In this document: positions 1 through 10,951 of the stretch, piece by piece
How the letters are laid out: each line of letters starts with the position of its first letter
Numbering within the stretch: position 1 is the first letter of the stretch
Origin: Populus alba
Lineage: Eukaryota > Streptophyta > Magnoliopsida > Malpighiales > Salicaceae
NCBI RefSeq assembly: GCF_005239225.2
Contig: NC_133296.1
Location: 4,774,001-4,838,000 of the forward strand
DNA: 64,000 nucleotides
Reading direction: 5' to 3'
The notes under the pieces: generated by a model
The model's database searches: none
What the model was told of the DNA's origin: nothing
What the model saw: only the letters and a program-made list of their open reading frames with translations
Made by a program: the position numbers and the translations under genes

Positions 1-1295
1 AAATTACCAATATCATCTTATCGGTAATTTCATTAGAAAATATGTCATATCACCAACAAATAAAACAGCTTATAATTCTATAGTGATTTTTTTTTTTATA
101 TTACCAAGGGATGGAATCCAACTAATATATTGTTAGTGGCATTTTATGTGATTATTTTCAATTCTATGAAATTTTATGACGAACTTAATCCATCGATAAT
201 TCTATCAGTAATGTAATTGATATTGTTTAAAAAACAAATTCAAACAAACATACTAGAAAAAAGTTAAAAGAAATAAAATTAAAATAAAAGGATTAAATAA
301 AGGTAATAACATTTTTATTTTTAAAAAATAAAAATTAGTAACATCTTTTCTATATAAGAGACTTTTCAAAATTCATGCACCTACAAATATGTATCAATAA
401 ATAAAATGACAAATCAATTAATTTTATTTATTACTAATATATTTTTATAAATTAATTTTTTTATAAGATGAACAAGACAGTGAATTACAAGGAAATATAA
501 CATTAAAAAATAATTATTTCCTAACTTTTAAATTACCAACCAAATTTTAAATTTAGATTCAATTTAACCCCAACAAACACATTATTTAACACATCCTAAC
601 CAATTTCCTCCAAAATAACCCCAAATCCTAAATTGTAAAATAATTCTTTTCTAACAAAATAATATTTCTCAAGTCAACTTTAAATTCAGCTGAATTCAAC
701 CATATTATTTTATGAAAAAAAATTCCTAATTAATTATTTTAAAATTAATATCAAACTCTAAGTCACAATATTATTTTCTCCAAACACTTGTATTACCATC
801 TAAATTTTAAATTGAAACTTGATTCAACCAAAAAAAAAACCAATTATTTTATAAAAAACTCTTTCTAATCTATGAAATTTTAGACGTAACTTTAAATTAA
901 GATTGAATTCAACCCCAACAAATATACTATTTATGAAAAATATCACACTATTTTTATACTTTGTCCTATGTTCTTCACTGACACTAACAACATCAAATCT
1001 TAATCTTTCAATACATTTACCGCGATCTGTACAAGGGATTATTGACATCATATCGATATCTGTACTTTTGCAGAGAAAATGTCAAGAAATCACAGCTGAT
1101 ATTTCTACTTTAGCTTCCCCAGCACCCCTAAACATCTCCTTATTTTGGTTGGACAAGGCTTTTTACCTGAGATTGGCTTGGCACTGGTGATGTTGATTTA
1201 CTGCCACTGTTGCAATTGACTCATTGTTGTTAAACATTGCATTTGCCTAACTTCTCTGAATACACATGAGGTCCTATTTAATTTTTGTTGCACTG
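1..1295. other. AT-rich non-coding sequence
   Basis: Strongly AT-rich sequence with many A/T runs. Two short overlapping open frames near 824-1190 on opposite strands show no family motif and I do not call them. Nothing else recognised. Confidence 0.6.
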
Positions 1296-1311
1296 TTTTA
1301 TTTAAAGTTTT

Positions 1312-1486
1312 TTAGATTAATAAGGGTGTTCGAGTCAACTTGCGTGTATCTCAATTAATCTTATAGACCCTAAAGCTAACGATCATGTAAGTTTTTAGTT
1401 GCCCTGAGGTTTGTGAGGCTCGAATTGATGATCTCTAAAAAGTAAATTTAGATCTTGATTAGTTGAAATACACCCCTCAAAATTTA
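1312..1486 (-). mobile_element. tRNA-derived SINE, reverse orientation
   Basis: A ~175 bp element flanked by a 16-bp direct repeat TTTTATTTAAAGTTTT at 1296-1311 and 1487-1502, which I read as its target site duplication. Its reverse complement resembles the element at 13291-13464 over most of its length, sharing 'ctcacaaacct', a central 'agggtc' block and the 3' 'attaa' end. A box-B-like 'aattcgagcc' suggests tRNA-derived RNA polymerase III promoter ancestry. Two copies of one family, each with its own long target duplication, make a SINE the best call. Assignment to a named Salicaceae SINE family is not attempted. Confidence 0.75.
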
Positions 1487-1502
1487 TTTTATTTAAAGTT
1501 TT

Positions 1503-3040
1503 ATTTTTATATTTCGATTGCTAAAACCACATCAATTTTTTCATATGACCATTTTACTTTACAAAATATATGGATGAATTAAAATAAAGCTCGCGGTAAA
1601 ATGCAGGACATCCATCTAGTCTTGTCTATTTTAATAAGATTTTATATAGTTACTTTCATATACTTGTTTAATTTTATCTCATATAAATATCCATCTTTTA
1701 TATATGTATTTAAAAAAAAAACATGAAGAATAAAAGAGAAAATGAGACAAAAAGTTGAATATTCATTAAAAAAATATTTTTTTAAGAGAGCTTAATTGGT
1801 TGAATTCTAATATATTGTGCTATTTGACTAAATTTTAATTGATTTGCTCATGGAATTAGTATAATCATTTGGGTTACTTTCATCCTTAATAGAGTTTGAT
1901 TAGAGTAAACCTGACACAATAACAAATGCGTTGCTCTTGAGCCTTTTTTTTTAAAAAAAAAGTGGTTGTAAAAGGCTTTTTTATTAAGAAATCTCAAGTT
2001 GTTGTTATTGGAGAACGGATTTAGATGTGGTCAAGTCAAGTTAAATCCTTGTGTTTGAACACGCTTTGTTTTATTGTTTCGAGCCTAGTTTTTTTACAGG
2101 TTCATCATCTTTACATTCATTGTTTAATATTGTTGATGTTTCAAGTTCTGATAACTAATTTTTATTTCTCCATAGAATCTTATTTATCCTATCAAACCCT
2201 AATATTCACCTCCCCCTAAGCCTAACTCTTGATCCTTCAAACGAGTCTGCGATGCCTTCTGCTAGTGTCAACAATATATGAATCGATGATTAGACTAATG
2301 GTTGTAAAAACGTTTAGGTCTTTGATGTTGTCAAGCTCTCAACTGAATTTATGGATCTTGTTCTGGGGAGGAGAGTCTCTAATAGCAATAATGGAACTTT
2401 TGGAAAAAGGTTAGGGTTCATAATTTGAAGTTAGTTTTAGTGGGCGTTGAGGAGAACAATAACAATGATGTCCCTGGATCAAAAAAATACATAATATTAA
2501 TAACAAGCAAGCCCTAATAGCAAGGAAAACTCAGGTCTATTAGGCACAACTGTAGTACATTGTTTTTTTAGATTATTTTAATGTGTTGATGTTAAAAATT
2601 ATCTTTTATAAATAAAAAAAATATATTTTAATATATTTTTGAAAAAAAACAATTTAAAAATTAACTGTTACTACACTTCTAAACACCCTCTAAATCCAAT
2701 ACATTGGTTTCTACCACCCACGAAACATTTCCTAATCACACCATTGTGAATTAGATGATTTAGATAGCGTTTTGGTTGGTATCTGAGAACAAAAAAGATA
2801 AAGACAGTTGGGACTAAAAAATAAAAGATAGAACAAGAGACAGAAAATTATATTTGACAATGGCATATGCGCATGTGCATCCAGCAATGAATTGAGGTTC
2901 TGGAACAAGAAGGGAGTCGTTTTTTAGCGACAATGGCATATGTGCATGTGCACCCAGCAAGATCAATGAATTATCAGCTAGAAATATTTGTGGAGGATGA
3001 GCATGAAGGATTCTATTTTCTTTATTCACTTGGCATGCAG
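1503..3040. other. Intergenic AT-rich sequence, no gene seen
   Basis: Short open frames at 2025-2219 and 2229-2414 lack family motifs. The stretch around 2570-2700 resembles the A/T-rich interior of a degenerate MITE (compare 22805-22960), but I found no convincing terminal inverted repeats. At 2860-2960 a ~25 bp phrase beginning 'gacaatggcatatg' is repeated twice. Confidence 0.4.
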
Positions 3041-3350
3041 ATTTTTCTGGATATGGCAGCCTTGGTGGATGCACAAGGGGACGTGCTTGACAGAATAGAA
3101 TTGTAATTTTTATTAGTGAAAAAAAGGAGCACAAGTCCAGAAAATAAATCGCAGGTAATGAATTCATCTCTGATGGATGCTTGCTGTGCCTTGGGTGGAA
3201 AGGAATGGATCATGTGCTCTCCAAAAGGCAAAGAAGTTACAAAGGAACTCCCGGAAATGGATGTGCATTGCCATTATAATCCTTCTTATCACTGTTGTCA
3301 TCATCGTTGTGACTGTGATTAAGCCATGGAATAACAACAAGGGTGCTTAG
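3041..3350 (+). pseudogene. Syntaxin (Qa-SNARE, SYP13 type) C-terminal relic
   Basis: Two blocks match the end of a plasma-membrane Qa-SNARE. After an acceptor-like 'gcatgcag', 3041-3100 reads IFLDMAALVDAQGDVLDRIE, the SNARE-motif centre of plant syntaxins. It then runs into TTG TAA. From about 3203 to the TAG at 3348-3350 a second block reads [19 protein letters not shown], followed by an aliphatic tail anchor and the ending KPWNNNKGA, typical of the SYP131/132 group. About 50 bp of foreign sequence and a stop separate the blocks, the join before LQKAKK lacks several residues, and all upstream exons (N-terminal helices) are absent. In the family this protein drives fusion of secretory vesicles with the plasma membrane; here only a broken tail remains. 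The downstream sequence looks like a former 3' UTR. Confidence 0.75.
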
Positions 3351-4345
3351 CCTCATCTTGGCCTTGTCTATTGTATAAATGTATCATGAGTTGTGGGATT
3401 CGCCTTTGTAACCATTCCGGCAATTTGTCGATTTATATTTGAAGTTATTTTTATGATCTATTCCTGCAAAGCAATTTTCTCACCCTGTATGGTTTCCGAT
3501 TGTAAAACATTTCTCAAGTTAAATATGGAGTTATTGTGTTGGAGCTATGAGCTATACTCCAGAGAGCATAAGAGGAAGAAGGCCCGCCTGCTAACAGCTA
3601 AGGCTAGGTAAAACTGCCTCTTTCCTTGCTGGTTTGCAAACCGAGGTGCAGATTAGCCGTGCGACCTGATCCTCATCCCTCATTCCTGAAACTGCACTGG
3701 TTAAATGTGCCAACCATCTCGTGTAGGTTTGCACTCTGTAGAACAGAATTATCTGAGCAGGCAGGCCATTGAACTTGTAACATTGTACGATGATGACATG
3801 ATAACATCCGCTTATGTTTTTTGTTTACCTCCAATTGATGGATATAAAAGTTGAGGAAAAAAAGAATCATTTATCATTGAATTTTGTTGGAATCAACTTT
3901 ACACTCTGACATGACATTCAGTTCCAGGAACAGAGATTAATGTTTCAGATACCAAAAAGATCTTCAAGCATTGCAAGCTGTCCAATACAACATTCCCACG
4001 TTTAAGCTCCTCTGTGCTGAAACATCTCCAGCAGGGGCAATCCTGTTTCTGCAACAAGCTCATCTGGAAGGCATCAGTCAGGCTCACTACCGTAACGTTA
4101 AAAATAGTGTCGTATGAAGGTATACAAATATTTTTCTTTTCTATATGTGAAGGTGTCCGTGAATCTACCAGGAAAGAATAAATCCTAATATTTCCTTCAA
4201 AACACCCTAAGTTGGAACTATGAAAAACGACCTTGGACTTTTCACCTCATCCCCAAAACTTTACATCCCACAGACGATATTGCTGAAAAGTTGACTACCA
4301 GCTTCAATTATAAAAACACAAGTCATATCATCAGCAAGTCCGCTT
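3351..4345. other. Relic 3' flank and probable 3' UTR of the O-fucosyltransferase gene
   Basis: 3351-3870 follows the syntaxin stop and looks like decayed 3' UTR. About 3900-4345 lies just downstream of the minus-strand O-fucosyltransferase stop and probably includes its 3' UTR. A 62-codon minus-strand frame at 3899-4087 has no recognisable motif. No clear poly(A) signal was found. Confidence 0.4.
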
Positions 4346-7300
4346 CTAGTCATTAGGATCCCACTCATTATCCTGATCCACGGGTAGTTGAGTAAGACTA
4401 CTTTTAACTGCATTGTCATCAGATTCTTGCTGTTCAACACCATCATTTTCATATTCTAACTCGTTATTACCATTACTACCATCTTCTGCCACTGCTGACT
4501 CAAAGTGAGTATCTTCCTGACTATGCTTCATCCATGTTGGGCACTCGTCCTCTCCTCCATATAGGAATCGTCCATCATTACCTTTTACTTGTTTTGGAAC
4601 CTCTGCAGAAGGAATTCTACAAGAGCATTCAGGAAGCGGGTGAGACAGGAATGTAGTTGGCTTTGACAAAAGGGATTGCCTGATAAGGCCATCTTCACTC
4701 AAGCTTTTGTTGAGATGTTCCCTCACTGAAAGTTTCCAAGAATAGTTGAGATGGTAGTACATGTTGTCACGGGTAATGTTGAAAAGTTTTGCAAGAACTC
4801 TCCTGTTTGAAGAACCAACAAAGCATCAGAATGATTTTTTCTATTTTATTAAATACAAGTGGACATCAAAAAGATATATCAAGATTGCCAAAAACAGAAA
4901 AACTTAAGTACATGGTGTAAAAAATAGAAAATAAGCAGATAAACCAGCAAAAGATTTTTAATTAAATGAAAATTGTGATGGATCGAAGCTGATTTGTTAG
5001 CTTAACACCACCCAGTGCAAAAACACGCGATAAAGAAAATCGTAAAACTTTGCAAGTCTTTTTTTTTCCCTGGCATGCTACAATACCTCTCTTGTGGCAA
5101 TCTCAATATAACATGATTATTATTATTTGGAAAGTGTAGCCACTGAGATGATTACTCTCTAAAAGAGCAGAAGGAAAAATATTGATTTTACTCAACTCAA
5201 ATCTATACATACATATTCTTGTGTGAGAATGAAAATGCAGGTTGATATCCTTTCTAAAAAATCTGAGTGCATCTATTGCATTCTTAAAAAATCTTTCCTT
5301 CTCTTTCAATCATAGTCAGGTAGCTGAGGAGATTCATCCACATTATGCTTCCATTTCGTGCATTAGAACATATTCTATTGAATAAATTTCCATGGAATCA
5401 TTCAATAGCTTTTAAAAACTAACCCATTTGAATTTCTTAATAAGAGTTTTTGTGCATCATACCTGTCCGGCCGATATGTTATAGAAGAAGCACTCTCGTA
5501 TAGCCGCTGTCCCATGACCAAGCTTGAGAAGTCCGGCCATCCACTACCATCATTATGAAAACCAGGAAAGAATGCATCTGCTTCCACTGAGACAATATAA
5601 TCGAGAGCATCCCAGAGTAACCTGTGTGCTTGCATCCTCAGATCTACAGGTGAAGGGTCTGGTTCTGTGTCAGACTCAGTGATCCAACCATACCACCCTT
5701 CTTTTTCATGTTGATAGATGGGTCTGTCTGGAGGTGGAGGAAGGGGACGAGGCCGAGGGCCTGCCATATTCCACTCTTCTTTAAGTTGTTCCTCACTTTT
5801 GGTAGGAGGTGGCTGAAAAGGATTCAGAGAAAGAGGTGTTTCAGGACCAACCAAATCAGACAGTTCTTGCTTAGTGCACACCCGAGTGCGATCCACAGTG
5901 TTGGAGAACATGGCACGCAGAGGGATCAAAACACGTTGACCACCGAAAGTTTCAGAACCAGCCACATATATCACTGTTCTGTTGGGATAGCCCATTGCTT
6001 GAAGGAGAAGACCAACCTGAAAATATTTTAGACAGAACAAGAAATTTCAGTTGCAAATGACCATTATGAAGAATATGAACCACAAAGGGAATGCATGCTT
6101 TTCTGCGGACATTGATCCTTATTTATGTAACAGAAAGCATCAGTTCCAGATTGAAGATAGCTGGCCTAAAACCCTGAATAAAGAGGTTGCAGTAGAAATG
6201 GTCATATCTTGGTCGACAGTGCTATAAATAATAGGGAGTATATGAGAACCACTTGAATTATAATTTTTGAAGTATATGGGAAGAGTATAAGGAGTACAAT
6301 CAAATACATACTTTTATTGTAAGATAAACTAGAAAATTGAACTTACCGCTCTTTAAAAATTATGTTAGAACTTTTTGGCCTTTTAAATTATAAAAATGAA
6401 CTTATCTATCCTTTTCACTGGTCCCTACCATTGCTTTGGGCTGAGGTTTAGTCATTGTTGTTGTTGTTGTTGTGTCATTGATTTGTGTTCTTTCTCTTAG
6501 ATGTTGGATTGTAAAATAGATTTGTAAAATAGAGTATTCCAATCAAGCCTTTTTTTCCTCATAAATCATTCCTTTCCCGCCTTTTTGAAGTCACAAGTAT
6601 TCAAAAATTTGTTTTACCAAAGGGTATTTGGAAAACTAAAAGGACCCTGCAAAGTTGAGTCATTCATCTAGATAGTAACGTTTGATAAGATGAAAACTAA
6701 TAATTTGTTGCAAGTTAGAGCACCTCTCACAAAAGGCTTCCTCCTATGATCTGTGTTATATGCTACCATGCTAGAAGTGTCAACTTTGGGTTGCCCAATG
6801 ATGGTGGAAAGAGAAACTTAGCCAGTTCTGAGCTTGCAACAGGATTCCTGTCAATTTGTGGGTTTTTGGAGGAAGGAGCATATGACCTTGGGGTGATGCA
6901 GTCTTATTTGGAATGTTTGGATGGAGAGAAAGAGTAGATGATGTTAGGATAAGTCAACCTCCACAAAATTGGTATGCAATAGAATAAAACTTCTAGGGTG
7001 TTTGAGTTTCAAAGTTAATTTAGGGGGATTAGACTATCTTTTATATTGAATTTTTGTTATTTTTTCTCATTCTCTATTTGGAGGATGTCTCCAACTTGTA
7101 CATTTTTTCCCTTTCTATTGATAATTTCCTCAATCTGAAAAACAAAATCCCTGCTAAGAGGCAAGAAACTTTAAGGACTTGAATTACTATGAAATCTACA
7201 AATGATTTGGTAAATATAATTCAAATTCTGGGGAGTGCTGACAATGTGCAAATAAACAAATTCCAGTCTAAATAAAAAGTAAGCATGCATTGAACAGTTT

Positions 7301-10300
7301 GGACTTGAAAGTTAAACCTTAACCCTGAGCATACCTCTTCTGGCATGAGGGGGCATGACCCATTGTCTCTATGGATGTGTGAGTCTACACCTAGCTCACC
7401 ATTAAGAATCCCTTGCTTAATCATCTGTGCCCTTCGATACTGTATAAGCTCAGTGTGAACATCCTAGAAGAAGTGCCAAGTTAGAAAATGGAGTTAGCAA
7501 AATTAGAGAACTCAATGAAATATTGGCATAGTCTATCTTCATCTTTGTTTGAGGTAGAAATTCATATAGATAAAGTATCAGAAAATTGAAATTCCAGCCA
7601 CTGAAATTTCTGACCAACTAAATAGCAAAATAAGTAATAAAAATTAAAAGAAATGAAACTGAAACATAAAAATGAAACTTCAATTATGAAAATCATATAG
7701 AGGAGAAAAGGCTTGAACAACTAGCCTGGAATAGTTCTGCACAACCATGATATGCCAAGATGTTTCTCACCAAGCCAGGATGAAATGCAAGGAAAGGTTG
7801 ACCAGATGCCCGTAACCTGTGGAAATGAGGTTAAAGTCAAGAACTGCAAGCAAATGCTTCATAAGTTGTGAATTCACATGCAATTTATTATGCAACGTGG
7901 GCTGTGTTCTTACAGAAAGTGCTAAACCACAGATCTTGTAGTTTGCATTATAATTTTATTGGAAAGGAAAAGTGAGAAACTAATCAACTATACCTCTGAA
8001 CCATCAACTGACCAACCATCTGAATTTCTCGGCGAAATTTTAGAGCATGGAATGCAACCCGGCATCTAAGCCTCTGAAATTCGGACATGCTTGGTGGAAG
8101 AATTGACTGAGAAGAATGTTTTAATAGAGATTACAGCATTATCAAGAATAATTGATAGATGTCAAGAGTGCCATGAATACCCAAATTCAATGCCCCAAAG
8201 TGAGGAGCCCCATTGCATAATTGCAAATGCCAAACTTTGTGAATATCAAATATGGTGGCCGCAAAGAACAAGAACAAACAGGCAGAAAGGGTAAAATAGC
8301 ACCAAACAGTAACAACATTCCCATCAAGTTAACAAGGAGGTATCTGTTAAGTTGGGAAGAAATGAATATAGGGCATTCTAAAAACAAATGCTAAATGAAT
8401 CCAAAGTCCTCAATGTTGATGCAGGGAAATCCATTTCCTACCATTGAAGGTCATAGCTTGTGGGAAGTAGAAAGGAACCATGGCACTGATCTGACCGTGG
8501 TCATCAATAAGAGCATCACAACCTACAAGAATGGGTGCTAGATGGAACAGCATACTCCTATCATCGAAATGAGCATAACCTATCTATGCATGGAGAATAC
8601 AAGAAAATAATTAACAATTATCATTCAAATACTAAAGTTTCTCCAAGCACAGGTCATATCCCAGAAGAAAAAAATAGATGAGACAACAATCAATTATTTG
8701 GATAATTCTGAGTAGAAAAGTGGAGCTCTTTGAGGTGAGAGCATTGCACAACAACAAAAATCATTTCCGACCTACATTTCAATAGATTCACCTACCTGCA
8801 GGCATCCTCCATCATGAAGAACTAGTCCAATAACCTTGGATTTCTTTAACACAGGCAAAATTTCTTTGACGTAGAAATTTGGAGAAGCAGATCTTTCGGG
8901 CTTATATGTACGGACCTCATTCCTTTGCCTGGCTGCTTTCAAATTCTCAGGCAGGCTCTTCACAATGTTTACATCATTGCTAAGCGATGCTATGAACTGA
9001 TCTTCATCAAAGAGATATGAAAAACTCTTGAATTTGTAACTGTTTGAAATTCAGAAATAAAAAAGAAAAATGGTCAGCTTTACAAGCACATGGAATAATG
9101 GTGAAACAAACCATTAAACTAGCTAAAATAAATTACCTAATGCCTTTTGATGGAAGACTTTCTTGAATCTCTGGAATGACAAGAGTAGCATTTAGAAGCC
9201 TGGATATGGTGACAAGATCACAGATCTAGAAAATTAACAGAAATGTTATGAACTCCCACTATAAATCACAATCAAAACAAGTCTAAAATATCAAATGAAT
9301 CATACCGAGGATCTTATCTTCTCAAATCCACCAAAAAGTTTTGCATAAATGTAAACATTGTCCCCTTCATCTGGAACTGTAAAAAATCAAATAAAATATA
9401 TGCAAATAAAAATCAACACGGAGAGAAATTCTCAAATAAGGGTCATAAAGATCATGATATAACAAGCAAGACGGCAAGAGAACCAAGGAAATAGGCTCAT
9501 TGTTTAAATGAAAGTAAATGGGAAGCAAGAATGCAGCTTTCGTAAAAGCAATTTATTAGAAATCAAAAAATTAGAATGCTCTTTTCTGCACATTTCATAT
9601 GGCAATATATACACAGGTCTTGTAAAGAAGAAATGTTTACATAATTCCACAAATAACAAGGAGTTGACTGATTGGTTAGAGGTGCCAAGATAAGGGTAGG
9701 TCATGATTCGAATCTTATTAGGTACAAACTCTTCCTTGAAGGTTATCTATCCATGCCCATGAACGCAAGTCCAAGTTTTACCCAGTACATGAGAATGGAG
9801 CAATTTGCATGCACCACAAGGTTTAACCTTGGTAAGGGTTTCCCTTCATCCAAAAATAAAAAATGTCACCAACATTTTCCACAATCTACTCTGAAACATA
9901 TATGCCACCCAAATTTTTCACAGGCTTTTAAATAGATACTTCTGTAAGAGTATGTAAATAATATAATTAAACATAGTGATGCACATTGCATATCACATTT
10001 AAGTTCCATCAGATTATAAAAATATCTAACTAGATATGTACTGTTCTTTTCCAATTCAACACATCTACCATGCATTAGTGTTATAAGAATAATGGAGTGA
10101 CATATTGTTAACCAATTTGTCAGACTAAATAAGGAATTCCAAGCCCATAAAAAGAACAGCTCTGACTCACAGGAACTATCAGCAAAATACAAGATCGCCT
10201 AATTGGAAATGACAAGGGGAAAAGTGACCAAATGGAATGATTGCTCAATTCCCTAAAACATGTATTCATTGAATACTCCTTCAGAAGCATGTCAAATGGG

Positions 10301-10951
10301 TACCAGAACCAACAAGAAATTACCTCAATCAAGCTATAAATTACATAAACCTCCCAAAAATTTTTTTTAAAAAAACTCAGCAACGTACTAATCCACCGTT
10401 CATTTAAATACACTCCTATAAAGCATATTGATCAGATCCATGTCACATTTCCAAATTCCACAGCAGCTAACCACTAACCAAAAGAAACTCATCTTTGAGA
10501 AATACCAGTTCAAAAAACCACATCATTGAAGATAAAAGAAATAGAAGTGTAAACACAAGAATAGACAATTTCAGTAAAACCCATTACCAGGATAGTTGCT
10601 TCTTGGATTGGCATAAGGCTGCAATGATTTCAATGACATCACAGGCCCCCACAACTTCATATTCCTAACAAATCTATCACCCTGCCACATCAAGAAAAGG
10701 AAAGAAAACCCAGATTAAAAAAAAAAATGCAAAAGACACTGAAAAAAGAATACAGAAGAGAGCAGAATCGAAACCTGTGGGGCAAAGATAGAAGCAGTGA
10801 AATCAAATCCATTAAAGGGCATTAAAGTAGATTGCATAGAATAAGCGCCTGAAAGCCTTGTAATAGAAAGATGAACCACCAAAGACACCATAGATAGCAT
10901 CAATACAAAGAGTGCAATCCGTTTTATCTTGGATATAAAGACCATCTTCAT
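4346..10951 (-). CDS. O-fucosyltransferase family protein, ten exons
   Basis: Exons (descending): 10951-10775, 10681-10588, 9376-9306, 9225-9137, 9039-8796, 8106-7994, 7816-7726, 7463-7335, 6016-5463, 4802-4346. They sum to 2019 nt, 672 residues plus TAG, with no frame break. Residues ~10-28 form a hydrophobic signal-anchor after a basic N-terminus, so a type II Golgi membrane protein is likely. The lumenal part carries GDNVYIYAKLFGGFEKI (exon 3), FLAFHPGLVRN (exon 7) and GSETFGGQRVLIPLRAMF (exon 9), matching the plant GDP-fucose protein O-fucosyltransferase-like family in order. A proline-rich RPLPPPPDRP and a long WPDFSSLVMGQRLY tail block mark the divergent subgroup I associate with Arabidopsis At1g53770 (from memory). 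Known family role: transfer of fucose from GDP-fucose to protein or glycan; the acceptor is unknown here. The C-terminus is acidic and low complexity. The start is the first ATG before the membrane anchor. All introns are GT-AG except intron 7 (GC-AG). Confidence 0.9.
7724..7725 (-). other. GC splice donor of O-fucosyltransferase intron 7
   Basis: On the minus strand the exon ends ...TTCCAG and the next bases are GCTAGT, not GT. Using this GC donor joins CAG to GATGTTCAC and keeps the conserved reading CAELFQ-DVHTEL. The nearest GT, five bases further on, would shift the frame. The acceptor is a normal TAG at 7464-7466. Confidence 0.8.
9655..9865 (+). repeat. SINE-like repeat inside O-fucosyltransferase intron 2
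   Basis: A region with an A-box-like 'tggttagaggtgcc' followed ~35 bp later by a B-box-like 'gattcgaatct' and an A-rich end ('aaaaataaaaaatg'). This is the layout of a tRNA-derived SINE. I could not find a target duplication, so this is tentative. It lies in the 1.2 kb intron between exons 2 and 3, antisense to the gene. Confidence 0.35.

Noticed and set aside
2814..3167. 117-codon minus-strand frame
   Set aside because: Overlaps the syntaxin relic on the other strand, has no family motif and mirrors a locally repeated phrase.
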